Below are positions 1 to 7,619 of a DNA stretch of 9,835 nt, piece after piece. The notes under the pieces are model-generated. The model was not told the origin of the DNA, ran no database searches, and was given only the letters and a program-made list of their open reading frames with translations. The stretch's first letter is position 1. The number at the start of each line of letters is the position of its first letter. Location: contig DATKEH010000052.1 in NCBI GenBank assembly GCA_035546355.1, positions 1-9,835 on the forward strand. The letters are read 5' to 3'. Both the position numbers and the translations under genes were made by a program. The stretch comes from DATKEH01 sp035546355 (GTDB lineage: Bacteria; Acidobacteriota; Thermoanaerobaculia; Multivoradales; JAIOJS01).

Positions 1-1957
1 AGAAGGCGCCCTGGAAGGCGGCGCCCTGCATGCGGAACTGCAGGTCGGCGACGTCGGTCTCGGCGCGGGCGATGGCGAAGGCGTCGAGGGTGAACAGGCG
101 GATGCCGCGCTCGCGGATGACCTCCTGCGCCCACGCCGGGATGGCGCGCCAGGTGTCCTCCGGCGTGCCGCTGCCCTGGATGACGAAGGCGCCGCCGGCG
201 GCGAGGCCGGCCAGCGGGTTGGAGTGGCGGAAGACGTTGGGGTCGGGCGACAGCACCACGTCGACCTGCTCGAGCTCGCACGACAGCCTCACCGGCTGGT
301 GGGCGAAGACGGCGTAGAAGGTGGTGGGCTGCCCCTTCTTCTCCGACCCGTACTTGGGGTTGGCCTTGACCTGCAGCCCCGGCAGCAGGTCGAACAGGGT
401 CAGCGTGAGGTTCTTGCCCATGGTGATGGCGCCCCAGCCGCCCACCGAGTGGATGCGCAGGGCGAGGGCGCCCTCGGGCAACAGGTTCACCGGCTCGCCG
501 GGGGTCAGCGCCAGCTCCCCGATGCCGGGATAGGCGGCGGCGACCTTCTCCTGCCACTCGCCGAGGCGCCCGGCGCCCTGGCCCTCGTGGCGCAGGAACT
601 CGACGCCCAGGTAGGCCTGGCGGCGCCCCTTGCCGTCGGGCAGGGCGTTGTCCACCGCGGCCACCACGTCGGCGGGCTGCAGGTCGCGGCTGCCGAGGCC
701 GAAGCAGGCCGAGAAGCAGTCCGGTACCGCGTCGGGAGCGCAGCCGGGGATCGTCGGATGGGGCAGGGGAGCAAAGGCGGCGCGGGCGTTCTCCACCGCC
801 TTGCCGAGCGCGGCGCGCACCTCCCGCAGCAGCGGCGGGTCGACCGCCAGCGGTTGGTCCACCCGCTCGAGCACCACCACCGCCCGCTTGCCGGCCAGCA
901 GCTCGACCAGCAGGTCGGCGGGGAAGGGGCGGAACATCGTCAGGTTGACGACCCCCACCCGCAGCCCGCGCGTGGCGCGCAGCCAGTCGGCGACCGCCTC
1001 GGCCATCCCCACCACCGATCCCTGACCGAGCAGCAGCAGCTCGGCGTCCTCGGCGCGGTAGCCGGTGGCGCGGCGGTAGCGGCGGCCGGTGAGCCGTGCG
1101 TATTCCGCCATCGCCAGGTCGCTGAGTTCCTGCAGGTGGTCGAAGAAGAAGGGGCGCTGGGCAGCGACGCCCTGCGCGTAGCTGTCCTGGTTCTGCACCA
1201 CGCCGAGCATCACCGGGTTGTCGAGGTCGAACAGCTCCGGGATGCGCCGCCGCCGCTCGCCGAACACCAGCCGCTGGGCCGGGGTCGGCGAGGGGATCCG
1301 GTCGGCGGGGTCGCCGAGGTACTCCTTCACCAGCGCCCGCTCGGGCAGGCGGATCGACTCCAGGACGTGACTGGTGAGGAAGCCGTCCTGGGCGCACACG
1401 CCCGGGTTGAGCGACAGCTCGGCGATGCGGTGGGCGATGAGGTCGAGATCGGCGGCCTCCTGGGCGTCCTTGGCGAAGAGCTGGAAGAAGCCGGTGTCGT
1501 CGATGGCGTGGTAGTCGTCGTGGCCGGCGTGGACGTTCAGCGCGTGCTTGGTCATCGCCCGGCAGGCCATGTTGAGCACGTAGGTCAGCCGCTTGCCCAC
1601 CGCCGGGTAGAGCGACTCGTGCATGTAGGCGATCCCCTGGCCGGAGGAGAAGTTGGTGGCCCGCAGCCCGACCATCGCCATGCCGGCGGTGACCGCCGCG
1701 GCGGCGTGCTCCCCCTCGGGCTCGAAGAACAGCAGCCGGCGGCCGTGGACGTTGGTGCGCCCCTCGGCGACCGCCGCCGCCCACCCCTCGCCCATCTGCG
1801 TCGACGGGGTGATCGGGTAGGCGCCGGCGGCCTCGCTGGCGGCGGTCTCCATCGCCACCACGGCGGCGGTGCCGTCCATGGCGACGGGAGTGCCGGGGTA
1901 GCGGGCCGTCTCGCGGGTGGTGGCGTCGGGGATCGTCTCGAGGGGGGTGGTGGTCAT
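1..1957 (-). CDS. PFOR-like 2-oxoacid:ferredoxin oxidoreductase, domains I-III (3' end outside window)
   Basis: The first 652 residues of a pyruvate:ferredoxin oxidoreductase relative; the frame is still open at the left edge. Domain I (about 20-260) has YPITPSTQMGEG (47-58), EPEGEH (79-84), CRAMTKHALNVHAGH (132-146) and DGFLTSH. Thr50, Glu83 and Arg133 have the same spacing (+33, +50) as Thr31, Glu64 and Arg114 of Desulfovibrio africanus PFOR, the TPP- and substrate-contacting residues. Domain II follows (LLLLGQGSVVGMAEAV, NLTMFRPFP). From about 495 comes the gamma-like domain III (HSVGGWGAITMGKNL, PKYGSEKKGQPTTFY). The sequence is clearly divergent from NifJ. Domain IV, the ferredoxin domain and the TPP domain would lie further on, if present. 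The start overlaps the previous stop (ATGA). Substrate is probably pyruvate or another 2-oxoacid; this cannot be settled from the sequence. Confidence 0.92.
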   Translation of the reverse strand, partial: MTTTPLETIPDATTRETARYPGTPVAMDGTAAVVAMETAASEAAGAYPITPSTQMGEGWAAAVAEGRTNVHGRRLLFFEPEGEHAAAAVTAGMAMVGLRATNFSSGQGIAYMHESLYPAVGKRLTYVLNMACRAMTKHALNVHAGHDDYHAIDDTGFFQLFAKDAQEAADLDLIAHRIAELSLNPGVCAQDGFLTSHVLESIRLPERALVKEYLGDPADRIPSPTPAQRLVFGERRRRIPELFDLDNPVMLGVVQNQDSYAQGVAAQRPFFFDHLQELSDLAMAEYARLTGRRYRRATGYRAEDAELLLLGQGSVVGMAEAVADWLRATRGLRVGVVNLTMFRPFPADLLVELLAGKRAVVVLERVDQPLAVDPPLLREVRAALGKAVENARAAFAPLPHPTIPGCAPDAVPDCFSACFGLGSRDLQPADVVAAVDNALPDGKGRRQAYLGVEFLRHEGQGAGRLGEWQEKVAAAYPGIGELALTPGEPVNLLPEGALALRIHSVGGWGAITMGKNLTLTLFDLLPGLQVKANPKYGSEKKGQPTTFYAVFAHQPVRLSCELEQVDVVLSPDPNVFRHSNPLAGLAAGGAFVIQGSGTPEDTWRAIPAWAQEVIRERGIRLFTLDAFAIARAETDVADLQFRMQGAAFQGAF

Positions 1958-4158
1958 GTCTCGATCTCCGGTGGGGGCGGGGCCAACAGCCCGAGCAGGC
2001 GGTCGCCCAGGAGGGCGGCTTCGCCGTTTCCCTGTACGGGGTTCTCGTCGGCTTCGCCGACGATCGCCAGCAGCGCCGCGGCGAGGCTGTCGACGTCGCC
2101 ACTCGGCAGGGCGGGCGCGCCGCCGGCGCCGGCCGGCAGGGGCGGCAGGGAGGCGACGTCGACGCCGAGCAGCGCCGACACCAGCCGGTCGACGGCCTGG
2201 TCGCCGGCGGCGGCCCGCACCCGGGCGAGCTCCTCGGCATGGGCTGCCGCGAGCCGCTGGCGTTCCTCGCCGGCGGCGCTCTCGGCGGCCTCTCGGGCGC
2301 GCTGCTCGGCCGCCGCCAGCGCTTCGCCGCGCACGCCGGCGAGCTCCTGCAGGGTCCGCCAGTGGGCCAACCGCTCGCGGGCGGCGAGGGCCAGCGGCCG
2401 CGCGATCGCCAGCGGTACCAGCTCGCTGTGCGGGCTCACCGCCCAGGTCCAGGGGATGCGCTCCAGGGCCTCGTCGGCGGGCAGCGCCAGCCACTCGGCG
2501 AGCGGCAGCAGCTCCTCGTCCTCCGGTTCGACCGCAAGGGCCCGCACGCACCCGTCCCACGCCGGGTCGAGCAGGGCGAAGTCGGCGAAGGTGAAGGGGA
2601 GCGGCTGCGTCTCCTCCGCGGGCCGGAGCGGCTCCACCGGCCAGTCGGCGAGCGGCTCGGGGTTGCCGGCGAGGGAGAGCCGCCGCGACAGCGACGGGCC
2701 CGCCGCAGGGTCGTAGACGAGCAGGGGCGCCGCCCGCCCGGCCACCGCGGCCGACGCCGCGAGCCACGGCTCGACCCGGTGGTCCGCCGGTGCCGCGGCG
2801 ACGACGTGCAGCGACGGCCGGCCCGAGCCCACGGCGCGGGCGAAACCCTCGGCGAGGGCCCCCGGGTAGGCCGGGCTGCCCTGCTGGACCCAGGCCTCGC
2901 GATGGGCGATCCCCAGCGTCGCGGCCTCCAACCGCACCGGTGCCGCACCGCTGGCCGCGGAGGGGGGCAGGGCGGCGAGCAGCACCTGCACCGGCTGGCC
3001 CGAGAGCAGGAGGCGCGACAGCGAGGCGATGCCGCCGGTCAGCAGCCATGCCTCGTCGGCGACGGCCACTACCGGGGGCACCAGCAGCAGCTCGGCGGCG
3101 GTGAAGGAGCGCCAGTCGAAGGCGGCCAGGCGGGGCTCATGGCGGTCGGCGTCGTACTGCTCGGCGACCTCGAGACGCAGGCGGCGGACGGATCGCAGCA
3201 CCTCGGCGACCGCCCCGGCTTCGCGCTCGAACGCCTTGGCGGCGGCGGCGCAGGGGTCGGCGGCGGGGGAGACCGGCCAGCCTTCCAGCCCGGCGACTGC
3301 GGTGCCCTTCGGCACGATCAGCCGCGGCGAGGGCGTGCCCTCAACGAACCGGCGCAGGAGGGCGACGGCGGCGGCCAGCTCGCGGCGCCGCGGCTCGGGG
3401 AGCGGTGGCGCCGAGCGCCGGCGGGCCAGGGTGCCGGCGAGGGCCGAGGGGTCCAGCAGCCGTCCGCCGAAGCTCCCCAGCGCCCCGCCGAGGGCGGCGT
3501 CTTCGAGCCCCTCCGGCCGGCGCTGACGGTCGGCCGCCAGCAGCGCCTCTCCCGCGGTGGCCAGCTCGCCGAGCTCGGCGGCGAAGGCGCGCCGCGCCGC
3601 CACCGCGCGGGCACGGGCGACGAGAGCCAGCAGGTGGAGCGGCGCCTGCGGGCCGAAAGGCAGCAGCAGGGCATCCGGCGGCACCGCCGCCAGCAGGGCG
3701 TCGAGGCCGCGGGTCAGCGCCTCGGCGGCGGCGGCCGGCAGCGCCAGCTCGCGCCGCACCGCCTGGGCCGCCTCCGCCAGCCAGGAGAGGGCCGGGAGGG
3801 CCGGGCCGGGAGCCCCGGCGAGCCGTCGCAGGCTGGACTCCAGCCGCGGCAGGTTGTCGCGCAGCACGCCGCCGGCGTCCTCGGCCGGGGCCAGCGAGGC
3901 GAGGAAGTCGCCCAGCGGCAACGCGGCGAGGCCGCGGCCCCGGGCGTCGGGCAGCAGCGCCAGCGGCCAGCCGGTGCGCAGCTCCTGGCCGCGGAAGGGG
4001 TGCAGCGCCGCCGGCAGCAGGGTCCTTCCCTCCTCGCTCCCCCGGGACGGGCCGCGCTTGGCGCCGAGGTGGAACGATCGCAGCTCCGCCAGCGTCTCGG
4101 CGGCGAGCGAGGCGCGCGGGGGGCGGCCGAGGCTGCCCGTGCGGGGCGTCGTTGCCAT
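1954..4158 (-). CDS. Degenerate PFOR domain VI-like protein (apparently non-catalytic)
   Basis: A 734-residue Ala/Leu/Arg-rich soluble protein. Residues about 360-540 follow the C-terminal TPP domain (VI) of pyruvate:ferredoxin oxidoreductase: LSRLLLSGQPVQVLL (380-394), IAHREAWVQQGSPAY (417-431), PLLVYDPAAG (478-487), LAGNP (496-500) and PFTFADFALLDP (521-532). The cofactor residues are gone. Counting without gaps from the conserved LSG, the Mg-binding Asp of GDG is Glu369 in ADEA, and the TPP-binding Asn of SNTGGQ is Ala402 in AASGA. Only two cysteines remain (303, 536), so the domain VI cluster is absent. Residues 1-355 are helical and unrecognised; 600-660 look like a charged coiled coil. 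There is no signal peptide. It ends by ATGA overlap with the PFOR-like gene, so the two products probably meet. It may be a structural or regulatory subunit; the function is unproven. The gene itself is secure, the domain call fairly so. Confidence 0.85.
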   Translation of the reverse strand: MATTPRTGSLGRPPRASLAAETLAELRSFHLGAKRGPSRGSEEGRTLLPAALHPFRGQELRTGWPLALLPDARGRGLAALPLGDFLASLAPAEDAGGVLRDNLPRLESSLRRLAGAPGPALPALSWLAEAAQAVRRELALPAAAAEALTRGLDALLAAVPPDALLLPFGPQAPLHLLALVARARAVAARRAFAAELGELATAGEALLAADRQRRPEGLEDAALGGALGSFGGRLLDPSALAGTLARRRSAPPLPEPRRRELAAAVALLRRFVEGTPSPRLIVPKGTAVAGLEGWPVSPAADPCAAAAKAFEREAGAVAEVLRSVRRLRLEVAEQYDADRHEPRLAAFDWRSFTAAELLLVPPVVAVADEAWLLTGGIASLSRLLLSGQPVQVLLAALPPSAASGAAPVRLEAATLGIAHREAWVQQGSPAYPGALAEGFARAVGSGRPSLHVVAAAPADHRVEPWLAASAAVAGRAAPLLVYDPAAGPSLSRRLSLAGNPEPLADWPVEPLRPAEETQPLPFTFADFALLDPAWDGCVRALAVEPEDEELLPLAEWLALPADEALERIPWTWAVSPHSELVPLAIARPLALAARERLAHWRTLQELAGVRGEALAAAEQRAREAAESAAGEERQRLAAAHAEELARVRAAAGDQAVDRLVSALLGVDVASLPPLPAGAGGAPALPSGDVDSLAAALLAIVGEADENPVQGNGEAALLGDRLLGLLAPPPPEIET
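1966..1969 (-). promoter_or_regulatory. Ribosome binding site of the PFOR-like gene
   Basis: GGAG on the minus strand, eight bases before the ATG at 1957. It lies inside the last codons of the preceding gene. Confidence 0.65.
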
Positions 4159-4163
4159 GGCGT

Positions 4164-4169
4164 CCTCCT
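4164..4169 (-). promoter_or_regulatory. Ribosome binding site overlapping the korB stop codon
   Basis: AGGAGG on the minus strand whose first A is the last base of the korB TGA, five bases before the ATG at 4158. It favours this start over the in-frame ATG at 4179, which would lie inside korB, and suggests reinitiation after korB. Confidence 0.85.
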
Positions 4170-5125
4170 CAGATGGCAAAGCGGTCGAGCTCGCGCTCGA
4201 GCGCCTGCAGCTTGTCCGCCGGCGCCATGCCGAGGCCCTCGACGGTGTGCTGGTCGTAGCGAGGCGCGTCGGGATTGCGGTACAGCAGGCCGATCGGCAG
4301 CCGGTCGCGGCGTGCCGCCTGCTCGCGGGCAGCGGCGAGGTCGGCCGGGTCGTGCTCGCGCCGATTCTGGTAGAGGCGCAGCACGCCCTCGTCCGCCGGC
4401 ACGCCGTCGGGGTGGGTGAGCAGCTCGATGCGGTCGGGGTCGCCGCGCAGCTCGTCGAACAGGTCGCCGGTGTAGGTCGGGCAGCGCTGCAGGATGTGCA
4501 CGAAGCTGGTGCCGTCGTGGTGGTAGGCGGCGCGCAGCGTCTGGTAGAGGTGCAGCGGGTTCCAGTCGACGCTGCGGGCGACGAACGACGTGTTGGTGAA
4601 GCCGAGCATCGCCTGCACCGGGTCGAGCGGCGGCAGCCAGGCGCCGTCGGGATGGGTGTTGGTGCCGTAGCCGACGGGCGTCGTGGGGGAGGTCTGCTTC
4701 TTGGTCAGGCCGTAGATGCCGTTGTCGAACAGCATCACCACCATGTCGACGTTGTAGCGGGCGGCGTGCAGCCAGTGGCCGGCGCCGATCGAGCAGCAGT
4801 CGCCGTCGCCGGTCGCCACCCACAGGTGGAGGTCGGGGCGGCGCGACTTGGCGCCGCAGGCCACCGGCAGGGCCCGCCCGTGCAGGCCGTGGAAGCCGTA
4901 GCCGTGCACGTAGTGCGGAAAGCGGCTGGAGCAGCCGATCCCCGACACCACCGCCAGCTTCTCGGGCGGGATCTGCTCGTCGCGGCAGATCCGCTGCACC
5001 GCCGACAGCACCGCGAAGTCGCCGCAGCCGGGGCACCAGCGGGCGACGCCGCCGTCGTAGCTCTCGAGGGTGAAGTAGCGCTCGGGGACCTCGAGCGACC
5101 AGTCCGAGGGCAGTCCGAAGGTCAT
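4169..5125 (-). CDS. korB: 2-oxoacid (2-oxoglutarate-type):ferredoxin oxidoreductase, beta subunit
   Basis: A 318-residue subunit that binds TPP-Mg and one [4Fe-4S] cluster and passes electrons to ferredoxin. Cys31 and Cys34 (WCPGCGDF), Cys65 (SGIGCSS) and Cys215 (QRCPTY) match the spacing of the four cluster cysteines of Sulfolobus 2-oxoacid:ferredoxin oxidoreductase (12, 15, 46, 197). The TPP/Mg motif is GDGD at 106-109 with Asn135 and Ile137 in FDNGIYGLTKKQTSPT; Asp107, Asn135 and Ile137 have the expected +28/+30 spacing. HGLHGRALPVACGAK at 79-93 is the family's conserved segment before it. Two extra cysteines (110, 111) follow GDGD, where I would expect small or aliphatic residues. The start codon overlaps the korA stop (ATGA). 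The stop TGA shares its last base with the Shine-Dalgarno sequence of the next gene. The protein looks fully catalytic. Confidence 0.97.
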   Translation of the reverse strand: MTFGLPSDWSLEVPERYFTLESYDGGVARWCPGCGDFAVLSAVQRICRDEQIPPEKLAVVSGIGCSSRFPHYVHGYGFHGLHGRALPVACGAKSRRPDLHLWVATGDGDCCSIGAGHWLHAARYNVDMVVMLFDNGIYGLTKKQTSPTTPVGYGTNTHPDGAWLPPLDPVQAMLGFTNTSFVARSVDWNPLHLYQTLRAAYHHDGTSFVHILQRCPTYTGDLFDELRGDPDRIELLTHPDGVPADEGVLRLYQNRREHDPADLAAAREQAARRDRLPIGLLYRNPDAPRYDQHTVEGLGMAPADKLQALERELDRFAI

Positions 5126-7029
5126 GCGGATTCTCCGGGTTCGGCGGTGGGGAGGCGGTGGCGGAGCCGGTCGGCGATGCCGCCCGGCGCCAGGGGTTGG
5201 CCGGGGACGGAGGAGACGCAGTCGACGTCGACCAGCGTCTGCTCGCGCAGCAGCTGGGCGAGCTGCGCCCGCCGGCGGGTCTGCGGCGGGATGCCGGGGG
5301 CGTCGGGCGCGTCGCTGTAGTTGATCTCCACGGTCAGCACCTGCCGGAAGCGGGAGAAGATCTCCTCCAGCCCTGGCTCCATCGGCGACAGGAAGCGCAG
5401 GTGCAGCGACGACACCGGGTGCCCCTCCTGCCGCAGCCGGTCGACCGCCTCCTGGATGGCGCCCACGGTCGAGCCCCAGCCCACCACCAGCAGCTCGCCC
5501 TCGGGAGTGCCGTAGACCTGCGGCGGCCGCAGGGTGGCGGCGAGGGAGGCGAGCTTGCGGCTGCGCATGGTGCACCCTTCCTGGTTCGAGTGCGGGTCGT
5601 AGGCGACCTTCCCCTTGCGGGTGTGAGCGAGGCCGGTGACCACGTGCTCGCCGCCGCGCTGGCCGGGGACCGGCCGCGGCGACAGCCCGGTGGTGGCGTC
5701 CCAGTCGTAGGGCAGCAGGCCCTCGGGCCAGGCCGCCTGGTCGATCGGCGGCGCCAGCCAGGCCGCGTCGGGGCGCGGCCGCGGGAACGGCGAGACGCCG
5801 GTGGCCAGGTTGGCGTCGGAGAGCACCAGCACCGGCCCGCGCAGCTCCTCGGCCAGCCGGCGGGCCAGCACCACGAAGTGGAAGCACTCCTCGATGGTGG
5901 CCGGGGCGAGCACCACCTTGGGGGCATCGCCGGGCTGGCCGAACAGGCTGGCGAGCAGGTCCCCCTGCTCGACCTTGGTGGGCAGCCCGGTGGCCGGTCC
6001 GCCGCGCTGGACCACCAGCACCACCAGCGGGATCTCCGCCATCACCGCGAACCCCAGGAACTCGGTCTTCAGCGCCAGGCCGGGCCCCGAGGTGATGGTG
6101 CAGGCGGTCTTGCCGGCCCAGCTGGCGCCGATGGCGTAGCCGATGGCGGCGATCTCGTCCTCCGCCTGATGCAGGTGCCCGCCGACTCTGGCGAACGCGC
6201 GCCCCAGGTAGTGCGATACCGAGGTCGCCGGGGTGATGGGGTACATCGCCACCACCTCGATGCCGGCGGCCAGGATCCCCAACCCCGCCGCCTGGTTGCC
6301 GTTCATCACCACCAGCGGCTCCGCGCCGGCCATGGACGGCACGTCCCAGGCCAGCGGGATCCGCGCCGCGGCGAAGGCGAAGCCATGGCGCACCAACTGT
6401 CGATTGGTCGCCACCACCTGCTCCCCCTTGCGCGCGAAGGCCGCCTGCACCTCGGCCAGCGCCTTGTCCAGGTCGCGGCCGAAGATCTGGCAGAGCATCC
6501 CCAGCACGAACATGTTCTTGCCTACCCGCGGATCGGGCACCACCTCGCGGCAGGCGGTCTCCATGGGCAGCTCGAGGACCTCCAGACCCTGGGCGCGGAG
6601 CTCCGCCACCGCTGTGGCGTACTGGCGGCGGATCTCCTCCTGGCCGTCCTCGGCCCACTTGCTCTCCAGCAGCACGACCGTGCCGGGCCGGTAGGCGCCG
6701 CTGGCGATGCGCCCGTACAGCACCTGCTCGTTGAATGCCACCACCAGGTCCGCCTGGTCCCCCATGTTGGTGACCGGCCGCGAGGCGAAGCGGACGCGGA
6801 TGCCGGAGGCACCGGCGGGGGAGCGCGCCGGCGGCTTGATCTCGGCAGGGATGATCTCCACCGTCCAGACGCCGTTGCCCATCTTGGCGCAGACGGTGCC
6901 GAAGCTCTGCCCCGCCTTCTGCGCCCCCTCGCCGGAGTCGCTGACGATCTCGACGATGCGCTCGGTGACGCTCTCGCGGGGCACCGCGGAAGCGGGTCCG
7001 CCGGCGGCGACGGTGTCGGCTACGGTCAT
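5122..7029 (-). CDS. korA: 2-oxoacid (2-oxoglutarate-type):ferredoxin oxidoreductase, fused gamma-alpha subunit
   Basis: A 635-residue subunit of the two-subunit Kor type, which oxidatively decarboxylates a 2-oxoacid with CoA and ferredoxin, or runs in reverse to fix CO2. Residues about 23-205 are the gamma domain (IVSDSGEGAQKAGQSFG, IIPAEIKPPARS). The alpha domain follows from about 240, with YPITPATSVS at 263-272 and RGGPATGLPTKVEQGD at 342-357, the loop that contacts TPP and substrate in this family. The C-terminal part (about 510-620) is the alpha domain II region with VVGWGSTVGAIQEA. Length and domain order fit KorA. The start has a GGAG at 7039-7042, nine bases upstream, and lies 4 bases after the hemerythrin stop. 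The gene overlaps korB by ATGA. The substrate is probably 2-oxoglutarate from the subunit architecture, but the family also includes enzymes of broad specificity. Confidence 0.94.
   Translation of the reverse strand: MTVADTVAAGGPASAVPRESVTERIVEIVSDSGEGAQKAGQSFGTVCAKMGNGVWTVEIIPAEIKPPARSPAGASGIRVRFASRPVTNMGDQADLVVAFNEQVLYGRIASGAYRPGTVVLLESKWAEDGQEEIRRQYATAVAELRAQGLEVLELPMETACREVVPDPRVGKNMFVLGMLCQIFGRDLDKALAEVQAAFARKGEQVVATNRQLVRHGFAFAAARIPLAWDVPSMAGAEPLVVMNGNQAAGLGILAAGIEVVAMYPITPATSVSHYLGRAFARVGGHLHQAEDEIAAIGYAIGASWAGKTACTITSGPGLALKTEFLGFAVMAEIPLVVLVVQRGGPATGLPTKVEQGDLLASLFGQPGDAPKVVLAPATIEECFHFVVLARRLAEELRGPVLVLSDANLATGVSPFPRPRPDAAWLAPPIDQAAWPEGLLPYDWDATTGLSPRPVPGQRGGEHVVTGLAHTRKGKVAYDPHSNQEGCTMRSRKLASLAATLRPPQVYGTPEGELLVVGWGSTVGAIQEAVDRLRQEGHPVSSLHLRFLSPMEPGLEEIFSRFRQVLTVEINYSDAPDAPGIPPQTRRRAQLAQLLREQTLVDVDCVSSVPGQPLAPGGIADRLRHRLPTAEPGESA
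5133..5136 (-). promoter_or_regulatory. Ribosome binding site of korB inside korA
   Basis: GGAG on the minus strand, seven bases before the korB ATG at 5125. It picks this start, which overlaps the korA stop, from a frame that stays open for 1.5 kb upstream as a shadow of korA. Confidence 0.7.
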
Positions 7030-7033
7030 CGCG

Positions 7034-7522
7034 TCAGTCTCCGCTGCCCAGGTCGGTGGTCATGGTCTCGCCGAACAGGTCGGTCTCGCTCTCCTCGTGG
7101 CAGCGCAGCTCCCAGGCGAGCTGCGAGGCGCCGCGCAGCAGCTCGGCGATCGGGCCGTCCAGCAACTGGTGCGCCTGGCCGAGCAAGCGGTCGACCGTGC
7201 GCAGGAACTGCCGGTGCTCCGCGAACAGCCGCTCGAGAGAGCCGAGACGCTGGGGCGCGACCACCGCCACCGCCGCGTGCAGGCCGTCGCTGGCCTCCTC
7301 GTGCCGGAAGTGGTCCTGGAGCAGGGGTCGCAGCTCTTCCAGCAGAGCCGTCAGCCTGGAGAGCTCGTTCGCCTCCTCGAGGCGCTCGACCAGCCGACGC
7401 AGCACCACGTGCTCCTGCTCGATGCGGTCGTTGGCCTCGCGCCCGGCGGCACTGCCGGCTTCCGTCGAGGGGTCGTTCGCTGGTGGCAGCCCTGGTGTCT
7501 CTGGCCCTGGCCCGTGTGGCAT
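7034..7522 (-). CDS. Hemerythrin-like (HHE) di-iron protein
   Basis: A 162-residue protein. Residues 1-30 are Pro/Gly-rich and probably disordered, followed by a four-helix HHE domain at about 31-152. The likely iron ligands stand in the usual order: His38 (RIEQEHVVL), His71 with Glu75/Glu76 (DHFRHEE), His103 (FAEHRQFL) and His142 with nearby acidic residues (CHEESETDLF). Hemerythrin domains bind two irons and O2; related proteins act as O2 or NO sensors, carriers or scavengers. There is no signal peptide, membrane helix or fused signalling domain, so it should be soluble and cytosolic. Its stop codon lies 4 bases before the korA start. A role in shielding or tuning the oxygen-sensitive oxidoreductases encoded downstream is plausible but inferred. 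It could also be a plain HHE cation-binding protein with another task. Confidence 0.87.
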   Translation of the reverse strand: MPHGPGPETPGLPPANDPSTEAGSAAGREANDRIEQEHVVLRRLVERLEEANELSRLTALLEELRPLLQDHFRHEEASDGLHAAVAVVAPQRLGSLERLFAEHRQFLRTVDRLLGQAHQLLDGPIAELLRGASQLAWELRCHEESETDLFGETMTTDLGSGD

Positions 7523-7529
7523 TCTCGGC

Positions 7530-7535
7530 CCTCCT
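7530..7535 (-). promoter_or_regulatory. Ribosome binding site that sets the hemerythrin start
   Basis: A perfect AGGAGG on the minus strand, seven bases before the ATG at 7522. Neither the in-frame ATG at 7543 nor the GTG at 7783 has a comparable site at a suitable distance. This decides for the short 162-residue product. Confidence 0.85.
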
Positions 7536-7619
7536 CTTTCCATCGGAGATTGACACCTGTCGTGGGGTGGGACGACCCCCGCGGGGGCGGTCGGCCCGAC
7601 GCCGCCGGGGTGGCCGTTA

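Noticed and set aside
224..2716. 830-codon open frame on the plus strand, and similar long plus-strand frames over most of the window
   Set aside because: They lie opposite genes with clear family motifs. Their composition is Arg/Gly/His/Gln-rich with no recognisable domain, as expected for the antisense of GC-rich codons.
1954..4158. The 734-aa gene as a decaying pseudogene
   Set aside because: There is no internal stop or frameshift, and it has a strong ribosome binding site, tight junctions and conserved structural motifs. The losses are concentrated at cofactor positions.
1954..4179. Start of the degenerate PFOR protein at ATG 4179, seven codons upstream
   Set aside because: That start lies inside korB, while the ATG at 4158 has AGGAGG at a distance of five bases.
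7550..7555. TTGACA on the plus strand as a -35 box
   Set aside because: No -10-like sequence follows at 15-19 bases and no plus-strand gene begins there. On the minus strand it does not read as a promoter element.
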